DNA from: Cricetulus griseus
Lineage: Eukaryota; Chordata; Mammalia; Rodentia; Cricetidae
Assembly (NCBI RefSeq): GCF_003668045.3
Contig: NW_023276806.1
Span: 84,817,758-84,881,757 of the forward strand
Direction of reading: 5' to 3'
DNA length: 64,000 nt
This document shows, piece after piece, positions 22,920 through 33,266 of the stretch. Below the pieces are notes generated by a model that had not been told where the DNA came from, did no database searches, and worked only from the letters and a program-made list of their open reading frames with translations. Position numbers and translations under genes: made by a program. Every line of letters begins with the position of its first letter. Position 1 is the first letter of the stretch.

Positions 22920-23255
22920 TCCTAAATGATGCATAAATGGTTTTGACCTTTATACATCCTTCTCCTGACTGTGTCTCTTCTTTTGCTCAAAAATTGTTTC
23001 TGAACATTATCCATATCACACATAGTTCCAGTTTCTCCCTTTGCAGTTATATAGAATTGCATTGTATTGATAGGCCGTAATTTCACTTTCCATTTTCATA
23101 GTGATGGACATTTAGGCCTATTCATCTTCCTTGTTACTACCAACAATATCCCATTGAACACTTGTTCACAGATGTGTAGTTCCAAATGGAGGAGGTACAC
23201 TGAAGCTTGCATTAAGTCTTTCATTAATGGCTCCCACTAGTTGTGTTAAAGTTTT
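22920..23255 (-). mobile_element. Old L1 fragment
   Basis: Plus strand shows 'gaattgcattgtattgatag', 'gtgatggacatttaggccta' and 'actaccaacaatatccc', antisense of an ancient L1 3' region. Heavily diverged. Confidence 0.5.
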
Positions 23256-23472
23256 TTTGGTTTTGGTTTTGTTTTAAATTGGCTACTTTTCCTGAATACA
23301 TACCTCACTGAATGTCAATCTCATAAACTAATAAGATGACTTTGGTGTGCATTGCATGTGCGTACTCACACACATACACACGCACAAAATTAAACAAATG
23401 TCTGTGTATAATGTACGTGCATGCATGTATGTACATATATGATATGTATGCATTAATGAGTTAAAAACATTA

Positions 23473-23630
23473 GCCGGGCGTTGGTGGCACACACCTTTAA
23501 TCCCAGCACTCGGGAGGCAGAGGCAGGCAGATCTCTGTGAGTTTGAGGCCAGCCTGGTCTCCAGAGCGGGTACCAGGATAGGCTCCAAAGCTACACAAAG
23601 AAAAACCTGTCTCAAAAACCCTTCCCCCCA
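23473..23630 (+). repeat. B1 SINE
   Basis: Forward B1 beginning 'gccgggcgttggtggcacac', with 'aatcccagcactcgggaggc', 'gaggccagcctggtctcca' and the middle block 'ataggctccaaagctacaca', the form I associate with cricetid B1, then 'cctgtctcaaaaac'. Pol III A and B box regions are readable. Confidence 0.95.
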
Positions 23631-23751
23631 AAATCAAAACTATTTACTTAGAAAATTGAACCTGGGAAGAAAATGTAATTCCAAGGTTTGGGGGCATAAC
23701 GATCAGGCATTTTAGTAGGCAAGACACAATAGTAATAACATCTATTATCAA

Positions 23752-23865
23752 TGGAAGCTTGCATGGCAGTACACATTATAATTCTAGTACTTGGGAAGCA
23801 GAGGGAGTAGAATGGAAAGCCTGTAGCCAGCCTCGTTCACAGAATGAAACCTTGTATCAAAAAAT
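23752..23865 (+). repeat. Diverged B1-like SINE
   Basis: Forward pB1/B1 order retained: 'ttgcatggcagtacaca', 'tctagtacttgggaagcaga', 'gtagccagcctcgttcacag', 'gaaaccttgtatcaaaaa'. Confidence 0.7.
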
Positions 23866-24384
23866 TCTCATACACTATTGAAATGCTCTCTTCATAGCAA
23901 AATTTACTTGGACAGTTAATTCTTCATATCTGATCTGAATATCACTTCACTTTGAAGGTGTATATTTATTTTGAATCTTAAAATATCTGTGGTGTAGCTG
24001 GTTGGGAGGTTATTTTTCCTCATAGTGAAGGACAGGTATAGCACTCATCTTTCCTGAGTGGGAAAAAATGTCAATTCAGCTTTAGATTTGCTAACTTCTT
24101 TTTTTTAAATGAAACTTGCATGATAAAAAGACTTTGTGATAATTGCTCATCTTAGTGTAAGAGAAACAAAGTTCTCATGCTTCTAATAATGCAACTCACA
24201 AAGCACGTGGCTAATACTTTTGACTAAGCTTTGCCTCACTGTGTTGGAACCATGAGGGAACACCACCACCCTGTAATTTCCATTTGGGGAACATCTTTCA
24301 GCCTCCAGAGCACCTTGCACTATTCCTGTGCTGTCAGCACCTGCTGCTTCTTCAGCATCGAAGCTCAAGGTTGAAATTAAACAG
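23866..24384. other. Single-copy DNA
   Basis: No recognised repeat. The minus frame 24183-24470 overlaps the dispersed repeat to its right and is not supported as coding. Confidence 0.4.
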
Positions 24385-24640
24385 AAGTGAAAACCAGGGT
24401 CTGAGGTCCTGGATGGTATAAGAAAACAGAATAAGCAAGCTGTGGAGAGCAAGTCAGTAAGCAGCTCCATGGCCTCTGCTTCAGTTCCTGCCCCTGGATT
24501 CCTGTCTTAAGCTCCTTGTCTGCTCTGACTTCCTTAGTGAAGGGCTCTAACCTATGAGATGAAATAAACCCTTTCCTCCCAAAGTTTCTTTTGGCCATGG
24601 TGTTTTAATTCAGTAATAGAAACCCTAACTGAGACATATG
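24385..24640 (+). repeat. Rodent dispersed repeat, 3' half
   Basis: Contains 'gtcctggatggtataagaaa', 'agcagctccatggcctctgc', 'gaaataaaccctttcctcc' and the end 'aatagaaaccctaact'. The reverse orientation of the same family occupies 54901-55305. An AATAAA motif sits near the 3' end. Class (LTR or other retroelement) is not certain. Confidence 0.65.
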
Positions 24641-24889
24641 CAATAACTTGTAATTTACTTGTAATATCGTGCAATATTTCATTGCATGCATTTCCTATAT
24701 ACTCATCAAGCCAGGGAAATCAACATTGGTATTTCTGTGTCCTTTACTATGTCTGGAATATTTATGTTAAATCCATTTGAATAAACTACTAAATGAATGA
24801 GTTTGAGTTTAATCTCAAACCTACACCCTTCCCATATGACCATATTAGCTTTTATACCTTTTATGCCACAGAGTAGAACCCTTTACTCA

Positions 24890-25500
24890 TTCATTCCTGT
24901 ACTTATCTAAAAGTTGTCAGAAAGAGTGGGAGGGGAAATAGGTGGAGTTTGGTAGTGGGGGCACAGATCTGGATTGACTGCTTAATGTGACAAAAACCAT
25001 TGAAAGGACTGCCCATTGCTGTATTGGTTTGTAAAACAGCACTTTGAAAAACATGATAAGAGTAAACTAAGAAGAAATGGAAGGCAGAAAACATGATGGT
25101 CATTTAGGGACAACCAAAGTAATCTGAGACCATGGTTTTTAAGATGCCAGATGTGACCAAATCATTGATGTATTTGAGGGCTGAAGACAGATATGGGGAA
25201 TTTCTTGGAATATTGGATATAGAGAAACATGGATGCAATATGAAGAGAAGAATTCAGGATAGCCCTGAGGTTTTTGGCTTAAGTGATGAAATGATTACTT
25301 TCCATTAATGACTATGAGTGGGTTTGGGGAAGAGTATAAAGAATTCTATTAGACATGATAAAGCAGAGATGGCAATTAAATATCCCAATGGAGATGCTGA
25401 GCACTTGGGAACCCAAGTCTAGCATTCAGGGCATAGATTCAACATACTAATTGTATTTCAAGTCATGGTTTAGTTGAGAATCAAACTGAATTTAGAAACA
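24890..25500 (+). repeat. Ancient mammalian interspersed repeat
   Basis: 25240-25500 holds 'gaggtttttggcttaagtga', 'tattagacatgataaagca' and 'aatggagatgctgagcactt', matching the remembered downstream part of the ancient family also suspected at 10826-11300. The left part is less certain. Confidence 0.45.
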
Positions 25501-26104
25501 CCAAGCTAGCAGACTTCAATATAAATAGTTTAAGTACAAAATATTCTACTTATCTTTCTTTACTCATTAAATAGGATGAGTCATTGCCAAAACCTAGATA
25601 ACCATGTCCTGACCACTTCCTGTCATCTATGAGACTGATTAATCAATTTATGTAAGGTGGTAGAATTGTCAGGTTTGGTCACACTGATTCCATCAGTAAA
25701 GAACTATCTTAATTTCTTAATAAACTGTGTATGTACTGAACTGAATCTTGTTCAAAATTCATTATGAATCACTTCATAAGCAAGAAATGCCTTAGCGGTA
25801 GCTGAGTGCATTTTAGTGACCGATTTTGAACGTTGGGAAAATGTGTCAGCAAACACAAACATTCAGAACATCACCAACACAAAGGCTTTCCTAATGCGTA
25901 CTTGAAGTTTTGCATTTTTTGTTTTGGAAATTTCCTGGTTTCTTGTGTTCTGGACCTGTGGAGGAGTTGAGTCATCTTGAGCAGAAAAGGACAGCTTCCC
26001 AGCTGCCCAGAAGCTAATTCCACACTGTTTGGATACCACATCTCTCTGCTGATTCAGGCTCACTTCACGTCATTCATTTGACTCATTATTGAGATCAGTT
26101 TTCA
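25501..26104. other. Single-copy DNA
   Basis: No feature recognised. The minus frame 25863-26063 has no known domain. Confidence 0.4.
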
Positions 26105-26204
26105 AATGGGATGCTAATGTCAGACAGACATAGTATTTTATACACAAATAATCCAATGGGATGCTAATGTCAGACAGACATAGTATTTTATACACAAATA
26201 ATCC
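26105..26204. repeat. Perfect 50-bp tandem duplication
   Basis: Units 26105-26154 and 26155-26204 are identical base for base, and the next three bases (aat) begin a third copy. The unit starts aatgggatgctaatgtcaga. The absence of any mismatch implies a very recent duplication, or gene conversion, or an assembly artefact. Confidence 0.97.
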
Positions 26205-26210
26205 AATCTT

Positions 26211-26510
26211 GAGTTGGGAAGACAGCTCAGTCAGTAAAGCACTTGCCACATTAGGTCCCTAGTTCCCTTGTAAATGCTGTGGAGGCATGTGGTCTACTTG
26301 TATCCCCGGTTCTTGGGAACTGGAGATGGCATCCCCAGGGCAAGCTGGATGACTAGACCAGTGGAATCAGAGAGCTCTTAGTTCAAGTGAGAGACCTTGT
26401 CTCAGTGAACAAGGTGGAGAATTTTTGGAAGACATGGTATGAACCTTTAACCTCCACAGGCATGAGTATACACTTCTATACACATATATACTTTACACAC
26501 AAACTTTCTC
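26211..26510 (+). repeat. B4-type SINE
   Basis: Forward element starting 'cttgagttgggaagacagct', with a tRNA-like head ('cagtcagtaaagcacttg'), then B1-derived middle ('ctggagatggcatcccc'), 'gagagaccttgtctcagtga' and a CA-rich 3' tail. It begins six bases after the 50-bp tandem duplication. Confidence 0.75.
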
Positions 26511-27743
26511 ATCTCTCTCTTATCTTTCCATATGTCTAGTAGTTATTTGGAACAGTATTGTGCTGCTAATAAAGGGCTCATGCCTTGAAATTGGAAGAGA
26601 GAGAGGCAAATAGGCTGCCCACAGCCTGCCAGAAGCATCTCTGTAGCCATTCATGTGGCAATAGGCAGTGTTAGCCCCTGACCATCAGCATCTGTGATGG
26701 AAACAGGCAAGTTATTCTGCTGTGTCTGAACACTATTTGGAGAGAGCTGTAGTTCCTTTCTCTCTTCAATCAAGCCATTTCAGACGGTCCCCATGGCATC
26801 AGTTTATTCCTGACATGGAGTGGGAGCTGGGCTGGAGGGAGCCACCATGAGGGCCAAACATCTGGCTCTAGCCCTAGATCTGTCATTCAATTAGTTGGCT
26901 AAAGAAAGATACTCAAATTAAATCTCAGCCTGGTTCTCCATTTAGAGTAATGGAAGTAGGAAGGTAAAAGGAAACAAATGTTTCTTCCTAATGTGAAATA
27001 TCAATAGCTGTGGTGAAGCATCTATGATGCAAATAGATTACCAAACCAAACTTGTCATTTCTGATGACAAATTATGAAGCATTTGAAGCATGCAAAAAGT
27101 GTTGTGTAATAAGTGAATGTGCATTATTTGCTTGAGCACAAAGCAAAACACAATAGCCATGGTCTATGTCTCTACATCATATAAACGTCCCTTCCTTTTA
27201 TAAAAGTTATTGGGAATTTAACCTGGATCCATTCCAGGAACATATTTTACAATGCAATTATATGATTTCTAAATAACACCAATAGAACATAGAATCATGA
27301 CATTAAATTTAAACAAAGGACATCTTGTTACACTATTTTGACACTTCCTTGCCTAGTAATGTATTTAGAGGAAGCATTCTTACCCTTTACATATATTTGA
27401 AAATGTCTTTTGTTGACAAATTACTCTTATAGTGATATAATAATACATGCCACTCTTAGTAAGGTTTAGATGCCTCACACTTTTGCCCAAGCTTGGTACT
27501 GTCAGAATTTGAAATTATTGGCAAATTGGTGGTATGAGATGCTCTCTCTTCATGAGTAAACCTGCATTTTCCCAGTGGTGATACTAGCCTTTCAAAATGC
27601 CCACTGGCCATTCAAATTTCCCTTTCTGGTACATCACATGCATCCCTCTACACCTATCTTCACTCTTTCTTTTGCCCCCATCTTTGTTCTATGCTTACTA
27701 TTGATTTTAAAGATCTTTCTATATTAAGGATACTAATCTGCTG
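26511..27743. other. Single-copy AT-rich DNA
   Basis: About 1.2 kb with no recognised repeat or coding frame. Confidence 0.45.
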
Positions 27744-27759
27744 CTGTGTTTTCACTTTC

Positions 27760-27805
<46 letters not shown>

Positions 27806-27968
27806 GTTTTTCGAGACAGGGTTTCTCTGTGGCTTTGGAGGCTGTCCTGGAACTAGCTCTTGTAGACCAGGCTGGTCTCAAACTCACAGAGATCCACCTG
27901 CCTCTGCCTCCGGAGTGCTGGGATTAAAGGCAGTGTGCGCCACCACCACCCGACTGTGTTTTCACTTT
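27744..27968 (-). repeat. Young B1 SINE with perfect 15-bp TSD
   Basis: Direct repeats ctgtgttttcacttt at 27744-27758 and 27954-27968 are identical. Between them lie a T-tract of about 40 bp (the A-tail, antisense) and a B1 body close to consensus: 'gagacagggtttctctgtg', 'gtggctttggaggctgtcct' and 'gagtgctgggattaaaggc'. The perfect duplication and long tail indicate a recent insertion. Minus frame 27660-27887 is low-complexity lysine from the tail. Confidence 0.97.
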
Positions 27969-28099
27969 TCTAATGGTGATTTTGATGTATTTGAATTGAA
28001 ATTTTAACACAATCACACACCAATTTCTTTCTTTGCAGTATGTACTTTCAGTGCTTAAGACATTCTCTAGTCTCAGTTCTGGAACATACTCAATTACAT

Positions 28100-28771
28100 T
28101 TTCTCTTTTAAAATTTTTAAAATTTAAATTAGAAACAAGATTGTTTTACATGTCAATCACTGTTCCCTCTCCCTCCCCTCCTCCCCTGCCCCCCACTAAC
28201 ATCCTACCTATCCCATACCATTTAGCTCCCCAGGGAGTGTGAGGTCTTCCATGGGGGTTCTTCAGAGTCTTCATTTCATTTGGGATAGGGCCTAGGGCCT
28301 CCCCTGTGTATCTAGGTCGAGGGAGTATCTCTCTATGTGAAATAGGCTCCCAAAGTCCATTCCTACACTAGGGATAAGTTCTGATCTACTACAAGAGGCC
28401 CCATATGTTTCTGAGGCCTCCTCACTGATACCCAAATTCATGGGGTCTGGATCAGGTCCATGCTGGCTTCCCAGTGATCCGTTCGGGGGCCAAGAGTTCC
28501 CCCTTGTTCAGGTCAGCTGTTTCTGTGAGTTTCACCATCATGGTCTTGACCCCTTTGCTCATCACTTCTCCTCTTCAACTGGATTCTAGTTCAGTTCAGT
28601 CTTTAGCTATGGGTATCTGCTTCTACTTCCATCAGCAGCTGGATGAAGGCTCTAGGATGGTATATTAGTTAGTCATCAATCTCATTATCATGGGCGGGCA
28701 TTTAAGGGGTAGCCTCTCCACTGCTACTTAGATGGTTAGTTGGTGTCATCCTTGTAGATCTCTGGACATTT
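28100..28771 (-). mobile_element. L1 3' UTR, left part split by LTR
   Basis: Antisense L1 3' UTR with its 3' end at about 28100 ('ttaaaatttaaattagaaac'), through 'gatagggcctagggcctccc', 'ccaaagtccattcctacact' and 'ggtcagctgtttctgtgagt' to 'gatctctggacatttc'. It is interrupted at 28772 by an LTR and resumes at 29266; the 62046-63441 copy shows the uninterrupted order. Confidence 0.9.
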
Positions 28772-29265
28772 CCCTAGTGATGGGGAATGTACTGTGTATG
28801 TTCATCTTATTGATTATTGAATAAAATACTGTTTGGCCAATGAGACAGCAAGTTAGACAGGACTAGGAGTCAAAGAGGATTCTGGGAAATGTAGTAGAGA
28901 AGTGGTGATCCAGGCAGGAAGTGACATAGCAGGGAGACTCATATTTAAGCAAGAAGAAACAGGAACTGGCCTCTTTCCCCTTCGCCTCTTCCAGTGGTGG
29001 GATGTAAGCCACTGGCAAGAGAGGGTACCAGCGAAAGGCATTCTCTATAAGATAAGTCTTATAAAATATATAGATTTATGATAATTAAGACTGAGCTAAC
29101 AGATGAGAATCCTAGTCTTTGGCCAAGCAGCATTGTATCTAATATGTCTTTATATTATTTTGTCCATCCATGCGGCAGGCAGAACTCGGGTGGCTGGCAG
29201 AGACTGCCCACATGACAGTGGGGCTCAGGCAACTTTTGGTGGAAAGATTTATCATAACACCCTAG
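28772..29265 (+). mobile_element. Solo ERVK-like LTR with perfect 6-bp TSD
   Basis: The LTR is 28778-29259 (482 bp), starting TG (tgatgggg) and ending CA (ataaca). It is flanked by identical 6-bp repeats ccctag at 28772-28777 and 29260-29265. TG...CA ends and a 6-bp duplication are classic for betaretrovirus-like (ERVK) integration. It carries 'gtttggccaatgag' and 'gattctgggaaatgtagtag', the latter shared with the fragment at 2474-2770. No internal viral sequence remains, so it arose by LTR-LTR recombination. Family name not assigned. Confidence 0.9.
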
Positions 29266-29350
29266 TGTCTGATTTCTCTTTAAACGTATACTGGCTCCCT
29301 CTTTGTGGTATCTCTTATTTTGCTCTCCTCTACTTTTCCCTCTACACAAC
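29266..29350 (-). mobile_element. L1 3' UTR, right part
   Basis: Continues the L1 interrupted at 28771: 'tgatttctctttaaacg' and 'actggctccctctttgtggt' align with 'cctataatggctccctctaa' in the copy at 62740-62770. Similarity fades by about 29350, the 5' truncation point. Confidence 0.8.
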
Positions 29351-29523
29351 CTTCCTGCTTCTTAAATAAAGATATAAAGTTTTGTTTCTTATGCTTTGGT
29401 TTTCATTCATCTATAGTCAGTCTTGTGTATGTCACAAGCTATGAGGCACCATTATGCTTTCCTTATGGTAATAGTCTCAATACAATTTATTATTATTGTT
29501 ATCTTATTTATTTATATTTCATT

Positions 29524-29635
29524 TTTTGAGACCAAATTTCTCTATGTAACTTGGGCTGGTGTCAAACTCAGATATCTGCCTGCCTTTGCCTCCTGAGTGC
29601 TAGGATTAATGGCATGAAACACCACTGCCCAGCTT
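29524..29635 (-). repeat. Diverged B1 SINE
   Basis: Reverse B1: 'ttttttgagaccaaatttct', 'tcaaactcagatatctgcct', 'gtgctaggattaatggcatg'. The segment naming the accepted 'gaccaggctgg' block is lost. Confidence 0.8.
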
Positions 29636-29739
29636 GATATAATTTATTGAACTATATTTTCTTTCTTGTGATCTGCAAATTAGGTTTTACCAAACACTAT
29701 CTTCATACATATATATGTCCTCATGTTGTATTATCTATC

Positions 29740-30060
29740 CTTGTATGGAAATTATACTGTTAAAATTACCATGGCTTAATAATGTCTTGACTTAGAATAT
29801 CAACATGTTTGGCAACCCTCCCAGCCCTGTTCTCCTTCATAATTGTCTTGGCAGTGGGCTTCCTATTGTGTGTACATTTTCAAATCATCTTGACAAATAA
29901 TTTGGAAGAATCCTGTGAAATTTCCACTGGGTTGCACTGACAAATAATTTGGAAAATTCATGTGAAATTTCCACTGGGTTGCACTGAATTAATACATTAA
30001 TTTGTGTAGACAGAGAGGATGTGGTGTACATCACTTATATGGTAATTCAAATGCTTGCCC
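29740..30060 (-). mobile_element. Old L1 ORF2 fragment
   Basis: Antisense L1M-type sequence: 'taattgtcttggcagtggg', 'ttttcaaatcatcttgac' and 'ttccactgggttgcactga', with an internal 47-bp tandem duplication (29892-29985). Highly diverged, no frame. Confidence 0.6.
29892..29985. repeat. 47-bp tandem duplication
   Basis: Units 29892-29938 and 29939-29985 differ at only a few bases around the middle (gaagaatcc versus gaaaattca). It lies inside the old L1 fragment, so it arose after that insertion. Confidence 0.93.
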
Positions 30061-30555
30061 CTTGCCAGAGTCTGTGCTAAAATTGTATAGGGAGCATCTT
30101 GATCCAGACCAGGCTTATTGACCCCTCTTGTATCTACCTTCCACCTGGCTCTCCATTCCCATGCCAGGCACCTCTTTTCTATGAACAAATGTTTCACTTT
30201 TCTCTGTTTTCCTGCTCCACTATTCTCACATTTCTTGAGAATCCCTTTGCTTTGTTCAGTAGGGTGATGTGCAGCAGGCATCCTTATTGGTCCCCATGCT
30301 TCCATTGCCATAAGTCTCTCTGTTTTCTAGGGGCTCACAGATAAGTGAGGACAGGGGTTATTCTGCATTGTCCTTGGAGGTCCCTTCAGCACTGATGACT
30401 TCTTAACACCTGTCACCTGGTTGGTACTCAACAAACATAGTTTTGTATATTGATTATCTGCTAGAAGGAAAGTGCTTGTGATAGACTTTGGAAGCAGTTA
30501 GGATGTTCAAAAAATTGAACTTGCTTGTAGGGAGGACCTAGAGTCTGATGGCTAA

Positions 30556-30557
<2 letters not shown>
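30061..30557. other. Single-copy DNA
   Basis: No recognised family apart from a possible MIR/L2-like end near 30415-30445 ('ggttggtactcaacaaacat'). Opposed short frames here have no domain support. Confidence 0.4.

Positions 30558-30605
<48 letters not shown>
30558..30605. repeat. (AT)n microsatellite
   Basis: Uninterrupted run of about 48 bp. Confidence 0.97.
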
Positions 30606-30607
<2 letters not shown>

Positions 30608-30629
30608 TAGAGTAGACTGTTGGAACTAA

Positions 30630-30805
30630 TGGATTAGGGCTCGCAGGTGGGCTAAAGCACTTTTTTGTAAAACCTGATGACTTGAGTTTGACTTTTGAAT
30701 CCCAGGACTCACATGGAGGAAGGGAAGAAATAAGTCATATCAATTGGCCTCTTACTCATGCTGTGGTGTGTGTGTGCATCCCTCCACACATAATAATTAT
30801 AATAA
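30630..30805 (+). repeat. tRNA-derived SINE (B2/B3-like)
   Basis: Forward order of head 'ctcgcaggtgggctaaagca', 'gatgacttgagtttgac', 'caggactcacatggaggaag' and tail 'catgctgtggtgtg', ending in an AATAAA-like A/T tail. Subfamily uncertain. Confidence 0.6.
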
Positions 30806-31899
30806 AGAAGAATTAATGGATTAAGGGTAAGATACAAAAAGTTAATGTTACAATCAGTTTTTCTTGAGTGTATATAGGCTTTAAGATCACTTTTGCTGTT
30901 TTGTAAATATACTTTTAAATTCCACTGATACTTTAGTCATTATGATATATCAAAATTATAAAAACTTCCCATTCCCGTGGCAGATAAGAGTTGATTTTAT
31001 TAAGATATAAGGTATTCTGGGAAAAGAATTTCAAAAGTTTCTAGTTAGCTCTATATCATTTCTCCATGCTACTTCTAATTTGCTTGTACAAGCTTTTAAA
31101 ACAATGGATATAACACTTCCATATTTTTCATCACTTGAATTTGAGCCCAGGTTGCCCCTTTATCCCATGGTCTCTTGCTATTTCTTCCCTCCTTATTTGG
31201 TTGCCCTACCCTCAGCCTCAATCTGAACAGTTATCCTTTCTGGACCAGGCAGTTAAGGACAATTAGTGACTTAAGGATAGAGGGTCAGCACCTGGTTCAG
31301 CCAGCACAGGAGTCCTGCACTTTGATGGAAGTTTATCTTTTCTTTTCCACCTCCTTCTTCTTATCATAGTCATCTGTTTGCACAGTGCTAGCTCAATGTA
31401 TATGAATTCCTCAAAGGCAGGATCCTGAGTTATTCTTTCATCTATGATACCTGGCCCATAGAGGGTCATGATTACTGATCTTTCTCAACTTTAACAGAAT
31501 GATTGATTTCTTCTGGGTTTTGATTTTTTTCAGGCATGTTACTGAATCAGCTTCATCCCAAGCCCTTAAAAAATCATTAGAGAAATCAAATACATAATTT
31601 GTGATTTGATACTTGGATCTCTTACATAAGTTACTAGTTTTAATTGATGTTGACAATTAAATATGCAAAGACAATGTAATAAATTTATAAAAAGCAGACT
31701 AACAATTTTGTTCTAAATATATTTCTAGTAGTAAAAAGTTGCCAACAACTTGCAACTTGTTAATAGATAGAGGGTCAATGCCATTTTGATTCTTTTTCGA
31801 AGGGGTAAAAAGAATTGTTTTCAAGAAGCCAAGATGCTGCTATAGTAACACCTAAGTTAATTATGTAAAAATAGGCCTAGTCTGGAGACTTTAATGCCA
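30806..31899. other. Single-copy AT-rich DNA
   Basis: About 1.1 kb with no recognised repeat or gene. Confidence 0.45.
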
Positions 31900-32200
31900 T
31901 CTTCATGGTAGGTTCTTCAGTGAACTATTTGACTCTTGGCAAGTCACTTCTGTCTCTGAGAAATATGTTTTATTCAAAAAAATCAGGTGATAAGTTTGGC
32001 AAGACTGATAGGCTTAGATCTGACCAGGTGACAATGTTCAGGTGACTGAGGCTGACATTACCACTGAGAACTCAAACCAGGGAAGAAGCAAAAAGCTTGC
32101 TCTGAACCTCAGTTTTCTCACTGCTAAAGTAGTGGTGGCGATAGTTGACTGGCTCACTGTTATAACCAGGCAATATCAGGCACATAGAATAACTAGCATA
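31900..32200 (+). repeat. MIR-like remnants (two parts)
   Basis: 31920-31965 has 'gactcttggcaagtcacttc' and 32095-32195 has 'tctgaacctcagttttctca' with 'caggcacatagaataac', the core and 3' parts of MIR in the same orientation, separated by about 130 bp of other sequence. Confidence 0.5.
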
Positions 32201-32284
32201 AACAGCAAAATGTTCAGAGGCTGCATATTTTGAAATGGGTAGTCATGTTATTATTACAAGCCAGATGTTTTAAATGCAGCATCC

Positions 32285-32395
32285 TAGTGGTTCACAAGCT
32301 TTAGAACACATCAGTCACCTGGAGGTGGCATCTTAATCAAATTTATAGGTGAAGCAAATGTTACTGGTCCAGGACCTCCTTGAGAATCACATTGC
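32285..32395 (+). mobile_element. MER5A-like DNA transposon remnant
   Basis: Starts 'ctagtggttcacaagctttag', continues 'catcagtcacctggagg' and 'tactggtccaggacctcc', and ends 'ttgagaatcac'. This is a shortened hAT-Charlie MER5A with eroded inverted ends. Confidence 0.7.
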
Positions 32396-32492
32396 TTCTC
32401 CTCAAACCGTCTGTCTATTTGATTAGCTCAGTTGGCCTGGCAACACAAAACCATTTGAATTTCAACTTAATCAATCTTTTAAAATGGCCGTT

Positions 32493-32620
32493 TATGTATG
32501 TATGTATGTATGTATGTATGTATGTATGTATGTATTTATTTATTTATTTAAACACATACATGCATGAATGCTTCCACACCCAGAAGCGTGCATGCTCTCA
32601 TGCTCTCTCTCGTTCTCTCT

Positions 32621-32697
<77 letters not shown>
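32493..32697. repeat. Composite microsatellite (TATG)n, (TTTA)n, (TC)n, (CA)n
   Basis: (TATG)n 32493-32534, (TTTA)n to about 32551, then after a short spacer (TC)n about 32602-32672 and (CA)n to 32697. The overlapping frames rich in L/S and T/H are artefacts of this run. Confidence 0.96.
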
Positions 32698-32699
32698 GT

Positions 32700-32880
32700 A
32701 CTCATGCATGTGCACATGCTTATGGGTACATCTGTGTGCTATGGTTCATATGTGGAGCCCAGAGGAGACTTGTCAGGAGTCAGTTATCTCCTTCCATCTT
32801 CTTGGTTCCAGAGACTGAATTCAAGCAGGTATGCTTATTAATCAGTACCTTTATCCACTGATACACATCTTGTTGGCCCT
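32700..32880 (-). repeat. B3-like SINE
   Basis: Reverse element: 'tgtggagcccagaggaga', 'caggagtcagttatctcctt', 'ggttccagagactgaattca', 'ctttatccactgatacacat'. Its CA-rich 3' tail region abuts the composite microsatellite. Confidence 0.75.
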
Positions 32881-33136
32881 AAATATCTAGTTAGATAAGG
32901 ATTCATAATGGTGACAATGTCTTCAAAAAGATCACAATATGGTAAAATTGTGAAAAGTTATGTGTATGCAGAAGAAAAAAGTGGAATTAAAGGCTAAAGA
33001 AACTTTCAATCCCCCTTTTGTTTTATTTCTGAGTGGATCATAGCATTTTCAAAGTTGGAAGTATAGACTCTACCTGCATGCATTGCCATGGCCTGAGGCA
33101 CTAAACTACACTGTGAAAAACTTCCAGATTGATTGA

Positions 33137-33191
<55 letters not shown>

Positions 33192-33222
33192 CATCTGTCT
33201 GTCTGTCTGTCTCTGTCTCTCC

Positions 33223-33262
<40 letters not shown>
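33137..33262. repeat. Composite (GTCT)n-(AC)n microsatellite
   Basis: (GTCT)n with one interruption, 33137-33210, then (AC)n 33225-33262. Accounts for the 116-codon minus frame with Q/T/D-R repeats. Confidence 0.97.

Positions 33263-33266
<4 letters not shown>

Noticed and set aside
32380..32861. Three overlapping + strand frames of 84-153 codons rich in S/L and H/T
   Set aside because: They translate the (TATG)n, (TC)n and (CA)n runs in different frames; no non-repetitive protein remains.
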